The position numbers and the translations under genes are program-made. A DNA stretch of 64,000 nucleotides from Bacteroidales bacterium UBA3143 (GTDB lineage: Bacteria > Bacteroidota > Bacteroidia > Bacteroidales > Dysgonomonadaceae), in the NCBI GenBank assembly GCA_002364735.1, contig DEZB01000052.1:26736-90735 (forward strand). Reading direction: 5' to 3'. Position 1 is the first letter of the stretch. Every line of letters begins with the position of its first letter. Shown here in pieces: positions 1-8,671 of this stretch. The notes under the pieces were generated by a model. The model worked only from the letters and a program-made list of their open reading frames with translations, had not been told where the DNA came from and did no database searches.

Positions 1-1
1 G

Positions 2-115
2 AATTACAAATTGTTAGGTTCTATGGGATGGAAAATCATAAAACCCATAGCATTAACGTTACTTACTCGAAAAGCAAAAACAATGCTATTTCCAAAAAGG
101 AAAAGGGGTAGATAA
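2..115 (+). CDS. C-terminal fragment of an unidentified gene (5' end outside window)
   Basis: An open frame runs from the window edge to a TAA and encodes 37 residues with a strongly basic end (the last residues are PKRKRGR). No start is visible, so only the tail is present. It converges on the Rel/SpoT gene, with 48 bases between the two stops, which is a normal arrangement for a real gene. I do not recognise the family. The short basic tail after a hydrophobic stretch could suit a membrane-associated protein, but that is a guess. Confidence 0.5.
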   Translation, partial: NYKLLGSMGWKIIKPIALTLLTRKAKTMLFPKRKRGR

Positions 116-163
116 ATTTTATTTTATTGGTGTGGCAGAATAGATTTTTTCAAACACATCATT

Positions 164-2452
164 TTATTTAGCAATCGAACGGTGGACGGTATTTATACCG
201 TCCACTTTTGTTATTAACGAACATATATGCTGAACATCCTTAACGCTATGAACACTTAAATCCATGTGTCCATCAAATATACCATCTTTTGAAGAGATAT
301 TCAACCCTCTAATACTAACACTTGGATCTTCTGATACTTTTGAGATTATCCGATTAAGTATACCTGCCTTATCTATACCAGTGAAGGTGATAGAGGCTTT
401 AAAAGTGTACTGTTTATAATCTCCCCAAGAAACTTCTATCACCCTATTTCCAAAGTTAGACTTGAGTTTGATGCCAGTAGGACATGAACTCTTATGTACT
501 TCAACTTCTTCTTTATTATTTATAAAACCAAAAACATCATCACCTGGTAGTGGGTCGCAACAAGTAGGAACAATAAAATTTTTGCTATAGTTTTTTTCTG
601 TTAAACTATAAATCTCTTTTCTATTAACAGTATCTTTGTCAGTCTTTGCCTTTTTTTCGTCATCTTTTCCATCCGTTTTTATTCCTTCAGACACACCATC
701 TTCTGACGATTTTCTCATTGCGTGATATGCTTGTTTCATATAACGCATTAATAAATTATCAGACTGTTTTTCTGTATCTATCTTATAAAATTTTGTTTTG
801 TCTTGAGGCAGCTCTATTTCGTTAACACCAATGAGATAAAATAAATCTTCTAATTTTTCAATTTTATAATAATGAAGAATTTTGTTTAGCATGTTTCGTT
901 CTACAGGTTTCGAATCGAACAGCTTTTCGAGTTTCACTTTACCAGCTTTAGCAATTGTCCTTTTTTCACGTCGCAAAGCAGCCTCTATTTTAGTTCTTGC
1001 TTTAGCAGTTGTTACGTAGTTTAGCCATTCGGGTTGAGGCTTTTGAGTAGCAGAAGTCAATATTTCAATTTGATCCCCACTATTAAGCTTCTGACTTAAT
1101 GGGACTAATCTATGATTCACTTTAGCACCAAGGCACGTATCTCCAATATCTGTGTGTAGAATATAAGCAAAATCGAGAGCAGTTGCACCTTGAGGAAGTG
1201 TTTTTATATCACCCTTGGGTGTAAAAACAAATATCTCCATTGCAAAGAGGTTTAACTTGATGGTGTCAAGAAAATCAACTGCATTTGGATTTGGATTCGA
1301 TAAAATTTCTTGTATCGTTTTCAACCATTTATCCAGTTCGGTATCTTCCTCAACTCTGTTGGCTTTATATTTCCAATGAGCAGCAAAACCTTTTTCTGCA
1401 ATGTCATCCATTCTCCGACTACGAATCTGAATCTCTATCCACTTTCCATCAGGACCCATAACAGTTAAATGCAGTGCTTGATATCCATTTGATTTTGGAC
1501 GACTTACCCAATCTCTAATTCTATCTGGACGGAGTTTGTATATATCAGTAATGGCAGAGTAAATGTCCCAACATTGTTTCTTTTCATCCATGCCAGGGAA
1601 AATTTCGAATATTATTCTGACAGCAAACAAGTCATATATTTCTTCGAAGTCAACTTTTTTTGTCTCCATTTTATTATAAATGGAGTAAACAGATTTCACA
1701 CGCGCTCGCATTTCATATTCAATGTCCATTTTGTCTAATTCAGCCACGACTGGTTTTGCAAAATTTTCATATATCTTATTACGCTCTCTATCTGTTTCTT
1801 TTATTTTTGCTGTAATATCTGCAAAAGTTTCAGGATGTTCGTATTTAAAGCAGAGTTCTTCCAATTCAGTTTTTATGGCAAACAAACCAAGACGATGTGC
1901 CAAAGGCGCATAAATAAACATTGTTTCGCCTGTAATTTTATATTGTTTGGCAGGAGCCATTGAAGATAGGGTGCGCATATTGTGAAGACGATCTGCAATT
2001 TTTATGAGAATTACACGAATGTCATTCGACATAGTTAACAACAACTTCCTGAAGTTTTCAGCTTGAGCAGAAACATTACTGCCAAACATACCGCTTGATA
2101 TCTTAGTGAGACCGTCTACAATTTGTGAAATGCGATCACCAAAAATCATTTTAATGTCTTCCACAGTATACTCAGTATCTTCTACCACATCATGCAACAA
2201 TGCAGAAGAGATAGAAGTAGACCCAAGCCCTATTTCTTTGGACACAATGCGAGCTACTGCTAATGGATGCATTATATATGGCTCGCCAGAACGACGGCGA
2301 GTTCCCTTATGTGCTTCATGGGCAATGTTAAATGCCTTCGTTATTATATCAACCTTTTTGCGGTGATTAGACGAAAGGTAATCATCAAGAAGAGCTTGAA
2401 ACTCATCTTGAATCATCTTATCTTCATTCAATATTTTATTGACTTCATCCAT
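164..2452 (-). CDS. Bifunctional (p)ppGpp synthetase/hydrolase, Rel/SpoT family
   Basis: Makes and degrades the stringent-response alarmone (p)ppGpp in the cytoplasm. The 762 residues follow the long RSH order. The HD hydrolase domain covers about residues 45-200 (LLHDVVEDT and KIADRLHNMRT motifs). The synthetase domain covers about 250-370 (SNGYQALHLTV and EIQIR motifs), with a DRIRD segment where bifunctional enzymes have the basic RxKD motif and RelA-only enzymes have an acidic one. A TGS domain lies at about 400-465 and an ACT domain at the C-terminus. The intact HD residues and basic motif indicate that both activities are kept. It stands alone, convergent with the gene at the window edge. 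Confidence 0.96.
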   Translation of the reverse strand: MDEVNKILNEDKMIQDEFQALLDDYLSSNHRKKVDIITKAFNIAHEAHKGTRRRSGEPYIMHPLAVARIVSKEIGLGSTSISSALLHDVVEDTEYTVEDIKMIFGDRISQIVDGLTKISSGMFGSNVSAQAENFRKLLLTMSNDIRVILIKIADRLHNMRTLSSMAPAKQYKITGETMFIYAPLAHRLGLFAIKTELEELCFKYEHPETFADITAKIKETDRERNKIYENFAKPVVAELDKMDIEYEMRARVKSVYSIYNKMETKKVDFEEIYDLFAVRIIFEIFPGMDEKKQCWDIYSAITDIYKLRPDRIRDWVSRPKSNGYQALHLTVMGPDGKWIEIQIRSRRMDDIAEKGFAAHWKYKANRVEEDTELDKWLKTIQEILSNPNPNAVDFLDTIKLNLFAMEIFVFTPKGDIKTLPQGATALDFAYILHTDIGDTCLGAKVNHRLVPLSQKLNSGDQIEILTSATQKPQPEWLNYVTTAKARTKIEAALRREKRTIAKAGKVKLEKLFDSKPVERNMLNKILHYYKIEKLEDLFYLIGVNEIELPQDKTKFYKIDTEKQSDNLLMRYMKQAYHAMRKSSEDGVSEGIKTDGKDDEKKAKTDKDTVNRKEIYSLTEKNYSKNFIVPTCCDPLPGDDVFGFINNKEEVEVHKSSCPTGIKLKSNFGNRVIEVSWGDYKQYTFKASITFTGIDKAGILNRIISKVSEDPSVSIRGLNISSKDGIFDGHMDLSVHSVKDVQHICSLITKVDGINTVHRSIAK

Positions 2453-2630
2453 ATTAATAGAAAAATCTTGCTTATATTAGTACAAGATTGATTATTGTTA
2501 CAACGAAGTTACAAATAAATAAGCAAAACTCGTTGTAACTGATAAATATTAATTTGCTGTTGGTTTACATGCTTTTTACTTTCATAAAAAGAACATCTTT
2601 ATTTCAAAAACTAATTATCAAATTAGCTAT

Positions 2631-2659
2631 AAAAAACCGAATGAAGATTCGGCTTTTTT
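2631..2659 (-). terminator. Terminator of the DUF4301 gene
   Basis: The inverted repeat CCGAAT-GAAG-ATTCGG is flanked by A and T runs. Read on the minus strand it lies about 33 bases past the DUF4301 stop and ends in a T tract, so it fits an intrinsic terminator for that gene. Confidence 0.75.
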
Positions 2660-2691
2660 ATAGCTAAACAAAGAATTAAGAGAATAGAAGA

Positions 2692-4218
2692 TTATTGGTG
2701 TTCATCTCTCAACAAATCATTTACTGTTTTAACAGGGTTGAATGTACTTATTGGGACTTCCACAAAGATGGTATTCCAATCACTCATAGCCCCATTCCAT
2801 AAACCAGGAAGTTCAAGCGCTTTCAACGGTTTGCCACTTTTAGATTTGGAAGAGATAAATCCTGTTTCTTTGTCTACGTAGTCAAGTAAATTATACTTCT
2901 CCCCTTTTCTGTTTTTCACTCCACACACCAAATCAACAGGGTTGAAATGTGTAGCTTTATCGGCAAACTTTTCAAAGGTTTCATCGTCAATTTGCGATGC
3001 TTCTAATATTTGAGGCGAATAACTACCATCTTTATTCTTAACAATAAAAGGACCTCCACCAGGTTCGCCTTCGTTTTTGACCATGCCACAAACTCTGAAA
3101 GGACGATCTAACTTTGTCTTCATGTAATCAACCATCTCTTTTTTATTGTTTTCTGAAATCTGGCTGGTTGTTGTACATAATTCTGTTTCAATGAAATTCT
3201 TGATTTCATCTAATTCATCTGCTGAATAATTATCTGATTCTAATTTCTCCAAATAAGCAAATGCTTTTCTTTGCATTTGTACCAAAACACCCGCAATCAT
3301 TTTTTTATATTTAGCATCATCTTCTTTATATTTATCTGGCACAACATTATCTATGTTTTTCACGAAGATAACATCCGATTGTAAATCATTCAGATTTTCT
3401 ATTAGCGCACCATGTCCGCCTGGACGAAATAGTAATTGCCCCTCGTCTCTGAAAGGCTTATTGTCTAAATCAACAGCTATTGTGTCAGTAGATGGTTTCT
3501 GTATGCTAAATGATACATTAAAAGTTGCATTGAGCGATTTTTCTAATTCATCTCTTTTCTCCTCCAGCAATTCTTTGAATAAATCTTCATGATGTGGAGA
3601 AATTGTGAAATGAACATTTACATTGTTTTTGGCATCTTTTGCATACATAGTTCCTTCCACTAAATGCTCTTCCATAGGTGTTCTCTTTTTATCTTTATCT
3701 TTGTAGGAATGAAAAAGTAACAATCCCTTTGGAAGTTCTCCATAATTTAATCCATCTTCGTTTAAAAGTAACTGCACGACTTTTTTATAGTCTTTATCGG
3801 ATATGAGTTCGTCAATGCTTTCATCATATGTTTTTGAGCTCAAACTATTCAAAACATCATAAAAAGCAAAAGAATGAATATTCTCGAAGAAATCTTTTTC
3901 AAAGTCAGTTGTGGGAGTTTCATAGTTGCTTTCTAAAAATGCAAAGAGGTCTTTAAACATTCTACTGGCAGCTCCAGAAGCAGGAACAAACTTTGTCACC
4001 ACTTTGTCTGTCATTAAATATGAATCCCAAATCGAAATATATTTTTTCAAGTCCTGGTCATTAACCTTTACAACTCCTTCACCAATTGAGGCAGGCGCTT
4101 GAATTTCTAATGACGGAATACCATTCACGAAATAATTCAACTGCTCATTAATCTTCTCTTTAGAAATTCCTTTTTCTTTTAATTGGTTCTCATCTTCTAC
4201 TGAATATGTATACTGCAT
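2692..4218 (-). CDS. DUF4301 family protein
   Basis: A 508-residue cytoplasmic protein of the DUF4301 family, which is common in Bacteroidota and has no established function. Recognisable conserved stretches are KFVPASGAASRMFKDL near residue 75 and FRPGGHGALIENLN near residue 265. The glycine-rich segments suggest nucleotide or phosphate binding by analogy only. No signal peptide or membrane helix is seen. The start was chosen because it opens the conserved N-terminus and is preceded by an AT-rich spacer. It is divergent from dnaK across a 259-base intergenic region and has its own downstream terminator, so it is probably transcribed alone. Confidence 0.85.
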   Translation of the reverse strand: MQYTYSVEDENQLKEKGISKEKINEQLNYFVNGIPSLEIQAPASIGEGVVKVNDQDLKKYISIWDSYLMTDKVVTKFVPASGAASRMFKDLFAFLESNYETPTTDFEKDFFENIHSFAFYDVLNSLSSKTYDESIDELISDKDYKKVVQLLLNEDGLNYGELPKGLLLFHSYKDKDKKRTPMEEHLVEGTMYAKDAKNNVNVHFTISPHHEDLFKELLEEKRDELEKSLNATFNVSFSIQKPSTDTIAVDLDNKPFRDEGQLLFRPGGHGALIENLNDLQSDVIFVKNIDNVVPDKYKEDDAKYKKMIAGVLVQMQRKAFAYLEKLESDNYSADELDEIKNFIETELCTTTSQISENNKKEMVDYMKTKLDRPFRVCGMVKNEGEPGGGPFIVKNKDGSYSPQILEASQIDDETFEKFADKATHFNPVDLVCGVKNRKGEKYNLLDYVDKETGFISSKSKSGKPLKALELPGLWNGAMSDWNTIFVEVPISTFNPVKTVNDLLRDEHQ

Positions 4219-4351
4219 GATATGTAAGTTTATTGATTAATTAATGTTACTTCCGTGTTGTCAAAATCAAAGTTAATCAAAATAACAATATAATTATAAT
4301 TGGCATGCACTTAAAAATGGGATTATTTAGTTGTATTACAAAAAAAACTAT

Positions 4352-4398
4352 ATGACATGTCTGCCATTTAGTCATACAATAGGTCGTTTTTATCTTTG
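4352..4398 (+). promoter_or_regulatory. Probable dnaK promoter with an inverted repeat
   Basis: TATCTTTG at 4391-4398 matches the Bacteroidota -7 box TAnnTTTG exactly. TTTAG at 4367-4371 sits 19 bases upstream, where the -33 element belongs. The inverted pair ATGAC (4352-4356) and GTCAT (4371-4375) overlaps the -33 region and could be a regulator site. Use as a heat-shock operator is inference. Confidence 0.6.
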
Positions 4399-4477
4399 GC
4401 ATCAAATTTGAAGTAATATAGATAGAAACAATTAAAAGAACAATATAAATTAAAACAACTAATTAATTAAATAGATT

Positions 4478-6382
4478 ATGGGAAAAATAATAGGAATTGA
4501 CTTAGGAACTACAAACTCGTGTGTTTCAGTAATGGAAGGTAACGAGCCTGTAGTAATTACAAACAACGAAGGAAAGCGTACAACTCCTTCAATTGTTGCT
4601 TTTGTAGAAGGTGGTGAACGCAAAGTGGGAGATCCTGCAAAACGTCAAGCAATCACAAACCCCGAAAAGACGGTTTTCTCTATAAAAACATTTATGGGTG
4701 AGACTTATGACCAAGTTCAAAAAGAAACTGGACGAGTATCCTATAAAGTAGTAAAAGGTGACAATAACACTCCTCGTGTAGACATTGACGGAAGATTGTA
4801 CACTCCACAAGAGATATCTGCAATCATTTTGCAGAAAATGAAAAAAACAGCTGAAGACTATTTGGGTCAAGAAGTAAACGAGGCAGTTATTACTGTACCA
4901 GCATATTTTAGCGATGCGCAGCGCCAAGCTACAAAAGAGGCTGGAGAAATTGCAGGTTTAAATGTTCGTCGTATTGTAAATGAGCCTACAGCTGCATCAT
5001 TAGCTTATGGTTTAGACAAGAAACACAAGGACATGAAAATTGCTGTTTTCGACCTTGGAGGAGGAACTTTTGATATTTCTATCCTTGAGTTAGGAGATGG
5101 CGTATTTGAAGTAAAATCTACCAATGGTGACACTCACTTGGGTGGAGACGATTTTGACCACGAAATTATTGACTGGTTAGCCGAAGAGTTTTTAAAAGAC
5201 GAAGGCATTGATTTACGCAAAGACCCAATGGCTTTACAACGTTTGAAAGAAGCTGCCGAAAAAGCAAAAGTAGAATTATCAACTGCAACAAGCACTGAGA
5301 TTAATCTACCATACATTATGCCAGTTGATGGTATTCCAAAGCATTTGGTTAAAACATTAACTCGCGCTAAATTTGAGCAACTTGTTGACGGACTCTTGCA
5401 AAAATGTGTTGGTCCATGTAACGCTGCAATTAAAGATGCAGGTATGACAACATCTGATATTGATGAAGTAATTTTAGTAGGAGGTTCAACACGTATTCCT
5501 GCAGTGCAAGAATTAGTAGAGAAGCTATTTGGAAAAACTCCATCAAAAGGAGTAAATCCTGATGAGGTAGTGGCTGTTGGTGCAGCAATTCAAGGTGCAG
5601 TTTTAAGCGGAGACGTTAAGGATGTATTATTACTTGATGTAACTCCTCTTTCCTTAGGTATTGAAACAATGGGCGGTGTTACTACAAAACTTATTGAAGC
5701 AAACACTACCATTCCAACTAAGAAGAGTGAGACTTTCTCAACAGCATCAGACAATCAACCTTCTGTACAAATCAATGTATTGCAAGGAGAGCGAAGTATG
5801 GCGCGCGACAACAAACAAATTGGTGTGTTTAACTTAGACGGCATACCACCAGCACCACGCGGAGTTCCTCAAATTGAAGTTACGTTTGATATTGATGCAA
5901 ATGGTATACTTAACGTGTCTGCAAAAGATAAAGCTACAGGTAAAGAGCAACGCATTCGTATTGAAGCCTCATCTGGTTTGAGCGAAGATGAAATTAAGCG
6001 CATGAAAGATGAAGCTGCAGCTAATGCGGAAGCAGACCAAAAAGAGAAAGAAAAAATTGATAAGCTAAACCAAGCTGACACAATGATTTTCCAAACGGAA
6101 AAACAACTAAAAGACCTTGGAGACAAGCTTCCAGCTGATAAAAAAGCTCCTATAGAAGAAGCGTTAGCTAAACTAAAGGAAGCTCATAAAGCTCAAAACC
6201 TTGAAGGTATTGATGCAGCTACGGCTGAATTGAACACAGTGTTCCAAGCCGCATCACAAGACATGTATAATGCACAAAATGCTGGAGCAGAAGGTGCAGG
6301 CCCTCAACCAGGAGGAGAACAAGGACCTGACAACAAGTCGAATGATGATGATGTTACTGACGTTGATTTTGAGGAAGTATAA
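4478..6382 (+). CDS. dnaK: Molecular chaperone DnaK (Hsp70)
   Basis: ATP-driven chaperone for folding nascent and stress-damaged proteins. At 634 residues it has the standard length. The N-terminal ATPase domain opens with GIDLGTTNSCVSV and carries the VFDLGGGTFDISIL phosphate motif and the NEPTAASLAYGL signature. The substrate-binding domain follows at about residues 385-505, then the helical lid. The acidic C-terminus ends DDDVTDVDFEEV, as usual for bacterial DnaK. The co-chaperone genes grpE and dnaJ are not adjacent. It is flanked by its own promoter and a strong terminator, indicating a monocistronic unit. Confidence 0.98.
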   Translation: MGKIIGIDLGTTNSCVSVMEGNEPVVITNNEGKRTTPSIVAFVEGGERKVGDPAKRQAITNPEKTVFSIKTFMGETYDQVQKETGRVSYKVVKGDNNTPRVDIDGRLYTPQEISAIILQKMKKTAEDYLGQEVNEAVITVPAYFSDAQRQATKEAGEIAGLNVRRIVNEPTAASLAYGLDKKHKDMKIAVFDLGGGTFDISILELGDGVFEVKSTNGDTHLGGDDFDHEIIDWLAEEFLKDEGIDLRKDPMALQRLKEAAEKAKVELSTATSTEINLPYIMPVDGIPKHLVKTLTRAKFEQLVDGLLQKCVGPCNAAIKDAGMTTSDIDEVILVGGSTRIPAVQELVEKLFGKTPSKGVNPDEVVAVGAAIQGAVLSGDVKDVLLLDVTPLSLGIETMGGVTTKLIEANTTIPTKKSETFSTASDNQPSVQINVLQGERSMARDNKQIGVFNLDGIPPAPRGVPQIEVTFDIDANGILNVSAKDKATGKEQRIRIEASSGLSEDEIKRMKDEAAANAEADQKEKEKIDKLNQADTMIFQTEKQLKDLGDKLPADKKAPIEEALAKLKEAHKAQNLEGIDAATAELNTVFQAASQDMYNAQNAGAEGAGPQPGGEQGPDNKSNDDDVTDVDFEEV

Positions 6383-6421
6383 TCTGAGAATGGCAACGAC
6401 ATAAAAATCAAATGATTATTT

Positions 6422-6461
6422 AATCGCAACAGAAGAGAGTCTCTGTTGCGATTTTTTTTTG
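6422..6461 (+). terminator. Intrinsic terminator of dnaK
   Basis: The arms AATCGCAACAGA (6422-6433) and TCTGTTGCGATT (6442-6453) form a 12-bp perfect stem followed by a long T run. It lies about 40 bases after the dnaK stop. The remaining bases to 6708 hold no gene that I can support. Confidence 0.92.
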
Positions 6462-6708
6462 CTTTTAATTTATGGTATTTATTTCAGCAGTAGAAAAATA
6501 GAGAACAAAAGGAAGACTCATCTTGGTGTTTAATTATATCCTAACTTCAACTAAGCTTAAAGAGAAAGTAAAACAATTCTTTGAAAAATACACACTCCTC
6601 TTTCATTTTCCTTTCTAATAAACAATTTGCCCAAATGTTAAACCATTATCAATAGATGATGTCATATATGTAAACAGAAAAAGATAAACCCATTAAAACC
6701 CTACAGAT

Positions 6709-8043
6709 ATGAAAACGCTACAAAAACTAACTCTCATATTTATATTAGTTGGATTAACATCTTGCTATTCGCAAAGAACTCAAGTAAGAGCAAATAGTGA
6801 TGCACAAATAAGTTTCCAAACCTTTTACAACGAACTTGCTCCTTACGGACAATGGGTAGAAGATTACAACTATGGATACCTTTGGGTGCCTCATGTAGGT
6901 CGTGGATTCCAACCTTATGCGACAGATGGATATTGGACAATGACAAACTACGGCAACACGTGGGTATCAAATTATTCATGGGGTTGGGCACCGTTTCATT
7001 ACGGTCGATGGCTTTACGATGACTACTTAGGTTGGGCATGGACTCCTGGTTATGAGTGGGCTCCAGCTTGGGTGACTTGGCGTAGCGGTGGTGGATATTT
7101 TGGTTGGGCACCCTTGGGTCCGAGAATGCACATCAATTCCTATATTGATATACCTGCTTCTCATTGGGTGTTCTTACCCCAAAGATATATGTACAGTAAC
7201 TCTATGCACAGATACTATAGCAATAGAAACAGAAATATAAATATTTATCACCAAACTAATATAATAAACAATACTTATATATATAACAATAACAGATATT
7301 ACAGTGGTCCAAGCAGACAAGAAGTAGAGCGCAGAACTGGACGAAATGTACCAGTACGTAACTTAACAAACTCTGGAAGAGCAGGAAGAGCTACAGTAAA
7401 TGATCGCAGTGTGAGTGTATACCGTCCAGAAGTTTCACGCAGCTCAACAAGAAGCGAACGACCAACTAATCTATCTGGTCGTACAAGTTCAGAAAGAGGA
7501 ACAAGCGGAAGAACAACAACTACCCCTAATAGGAACTCAAATGTAGATAGAAACACCGCCACTCCTCAATCAAGAAGAAGTACACAAACAGAGCGCAGTA
7601 GTAGCACAACAAATCGTTCAAGTAGAATAACACCAGAACGCCAATCATCTACTACCAATAGAGGTACTGTAAATAGAGGTACAAGCAGCTCAAGTTCGTC
7701 TCGAAGAAGTAGTGGAACTGTAGACTCTTCTGGAAGAAGCAACATACAAAGTTCAAGTAGTACAACAAATAGAACTACTACACCAAATAGAACCGTAAAC
7801 AGCTCGAGTAGAAGCCGCACTTCAACCCCTAATAGAACAGTTAATAGCTCAAGAGCTACAAACACAAGACAAGCAGTACCAACAAGAAGTGTAAATGCTT
7901 CAACAAGCAGAAACAACAACAGTCAAAGCAGTGTTTCTACATCACGTTCATCTACAAGTAGATCAACAAATAGTGGAAATACAAATTCAAGAAGCACTAC
8001 TTCCCGATCTTCATCAAGCAGAGCAGGTGGCACGAGTCGATAA
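6709..8043 (+). CDS. DUF6600-type lipoprotein with Ser/Thr/Arg/Asn-rich tail
   Basis: A 444-residue predicted lipoprotein. A signal peptide ends in the lipobox LTSC (Cys19). Residues about 30-170 are rich in Trp, Gly and Tyr and repeat short phrases such as WVPHV, YGRWLYD, WTPGYEW and GYFGWAPLGP. This is the pattern of the DUF6600 family (YxWGxW-like repeats). The second half, from about residue 205, is low-complexity Ser/Thr/Arg/Asn sequence. Function is unknown; an envelope or surface location is inferred from the lipobox. The extreme composition of the tail is also why the opposite strand appears open. It is a single-gene unit with a terminator directly after it. Confidence 0.85.
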   Translation: MKTLQKLTLIFILVGLTSCYSQRTQVRANSDAQISFQTFYNELAPYGQWVEDYNYGYLWVPHVGRGFQPYATDGYWTMTNYGNTWVSNYSWGWAPFHYGRWLYDDYLGWAWTPGYEWAPAWVTWRSGGGYFGWAPLGPRMHINSYIDIPASHWVFLPQRYMYSNSMHRYYSNRNRNINIYHQTNIINNTYIYNNNRYYSGPSRQEVERRTGRNVPVRNLTNSGRAGRATVNDRSVSVYRPEVSRSSTRSERPTNLSGRTSSERGTSGRTTTTPNRNSNVDRNTATPQSRRSTQTERSSSTTNRSSRITPERQSSTTNRGTVNRGTSSSSSSRRSSGTVDSSGRSNIQSSSSTTNRTTTPNRTVNSSSRSRTSTPNRTVNSSRATNTRQAVPTRSVNASTSRNNNSQSSVSTSRSSTSRSTNSGNTNSRSTTSRSSSSRAGGTSR

Positions 8044-8062
8044 ATATCGCAATTTAAATATG

Positions 8063-8099
8063 AAAAAAAGGTTGTCTATTAATTTAGACAACCTTTTTT
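8063..8099 (+). terminator. Terminator of the DUF6600 gene
   Basis: The hairpin GGTTGTCTA...TAGACAACC is flanked by A and T runs, starting about 20 bases after the stop. A near copy of the same hairpin occurs at 8567-8611, beyond the intergenic repeat. Confidence 0.85.
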
Positions 8100-8150
8100 C
8101 TGTAATGACTTCTACACGAATAATATTCACAATAATATTCGTCCAAAAAC

Positions 8151-8463
8151 AGTTAGAAAACAAATCCACCGCGGTGAATTGGACATTCATCTCATGAAAA
8201 TTCAATTTACCGCGGTAAAAATGATTTAAAACACTTAAATGGGCGTTTTCTGAGTAATTAAAAGAGAATAATTTCGGAAAAAGAGAAAAAGTCAACTAAG
8301 ATTGAAGAAAAATTAGTCGATAAAAAGAATTATGCATCATAAAAGTGAATTTTTGAGCATAAATGAAGCAAATTGGGGCATTAAAATCAAATAAATGTGT
8401 TACAAAACATTTTCACCATGGTGTTTGCAAATTTCATCGTTTTTAAACATTTTCACCGCGGTG
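8151..8463. repeat. Intergenic palindrome-box repeat, copy 1 (about 313 bp)
   Basis: A non-coding repeat that recurs at 26695-27007 and, diverged, near 39676-39981. It carries four 10-bp palindromic boxes: CACCGCGGTG (8167), TACCGCGGTA (8208), CACCATGGTG (8414) and CACCGCGGTG (8454). The distances between box starts are 41, 206 and 40 bases. The outer parts are imperfect inverted repeats of each other, including AAAACATTTTCACC near the right boxes. It lies between two convergent genes. The short open frames seen here are not conserved as protein and are by-products of the repeat. A MITE-like or structured-RNA element is the best description. Confidence 0.85.
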
Positions 8464-8566
8464 TTTTAGAGTTTCAACTGTTTTAAACAATATGTTGGGA
8501 TACAAAATGCTTGAAAAGGTATATCAATATACTGCGGGATCTTTAAGGGCTGTGCGCTTAAAAAAG

Positions 8567-8611
8567 AAAAGAGGTTGTCTGAATTTAATAGACAACCTCT
8601 TTCTTTTTTTT
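8567..8611 (-). terminator. Bidirectional terminator hairpin downstream of rny
   Basis: AAAGAGGTTGTCT (8568-8580) pairs with AGACAACCTCTTT (8590-8602). A T run follows on the plus strand, and a T-rich tract (from AAAAAAGAAAA) follows on the minus strand. It sits about 60 bases beyond the rny stop, so it can end rny transcription. Its core GGTTGTCT/AGACAACC is the same as in the terminator at 8063-8099. Confidence 0.8.
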
Positions 8612-8671
8612 GTTCAATTTCCTATAGCAGAGTCATATATATGTAAACATTGATAAGAAAGAACCGATAAT

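Noticed and set aside
7566..7919. Leu/Val-rich antisense frame inside the DUF6600 gene
   Set aside because: It results from the Ser/Thr/Arg/Asn-biased codons of the sense gene read in reverse. There is no independent evidence for a gene.
8014..8295. Minus-strand open frame sharing a peptide stretch with one at 26636-26818
   Set aside because: The shared peptide is a translation of the left end of the non-coding repeat. The frames differ outside it and have no gene-like context.
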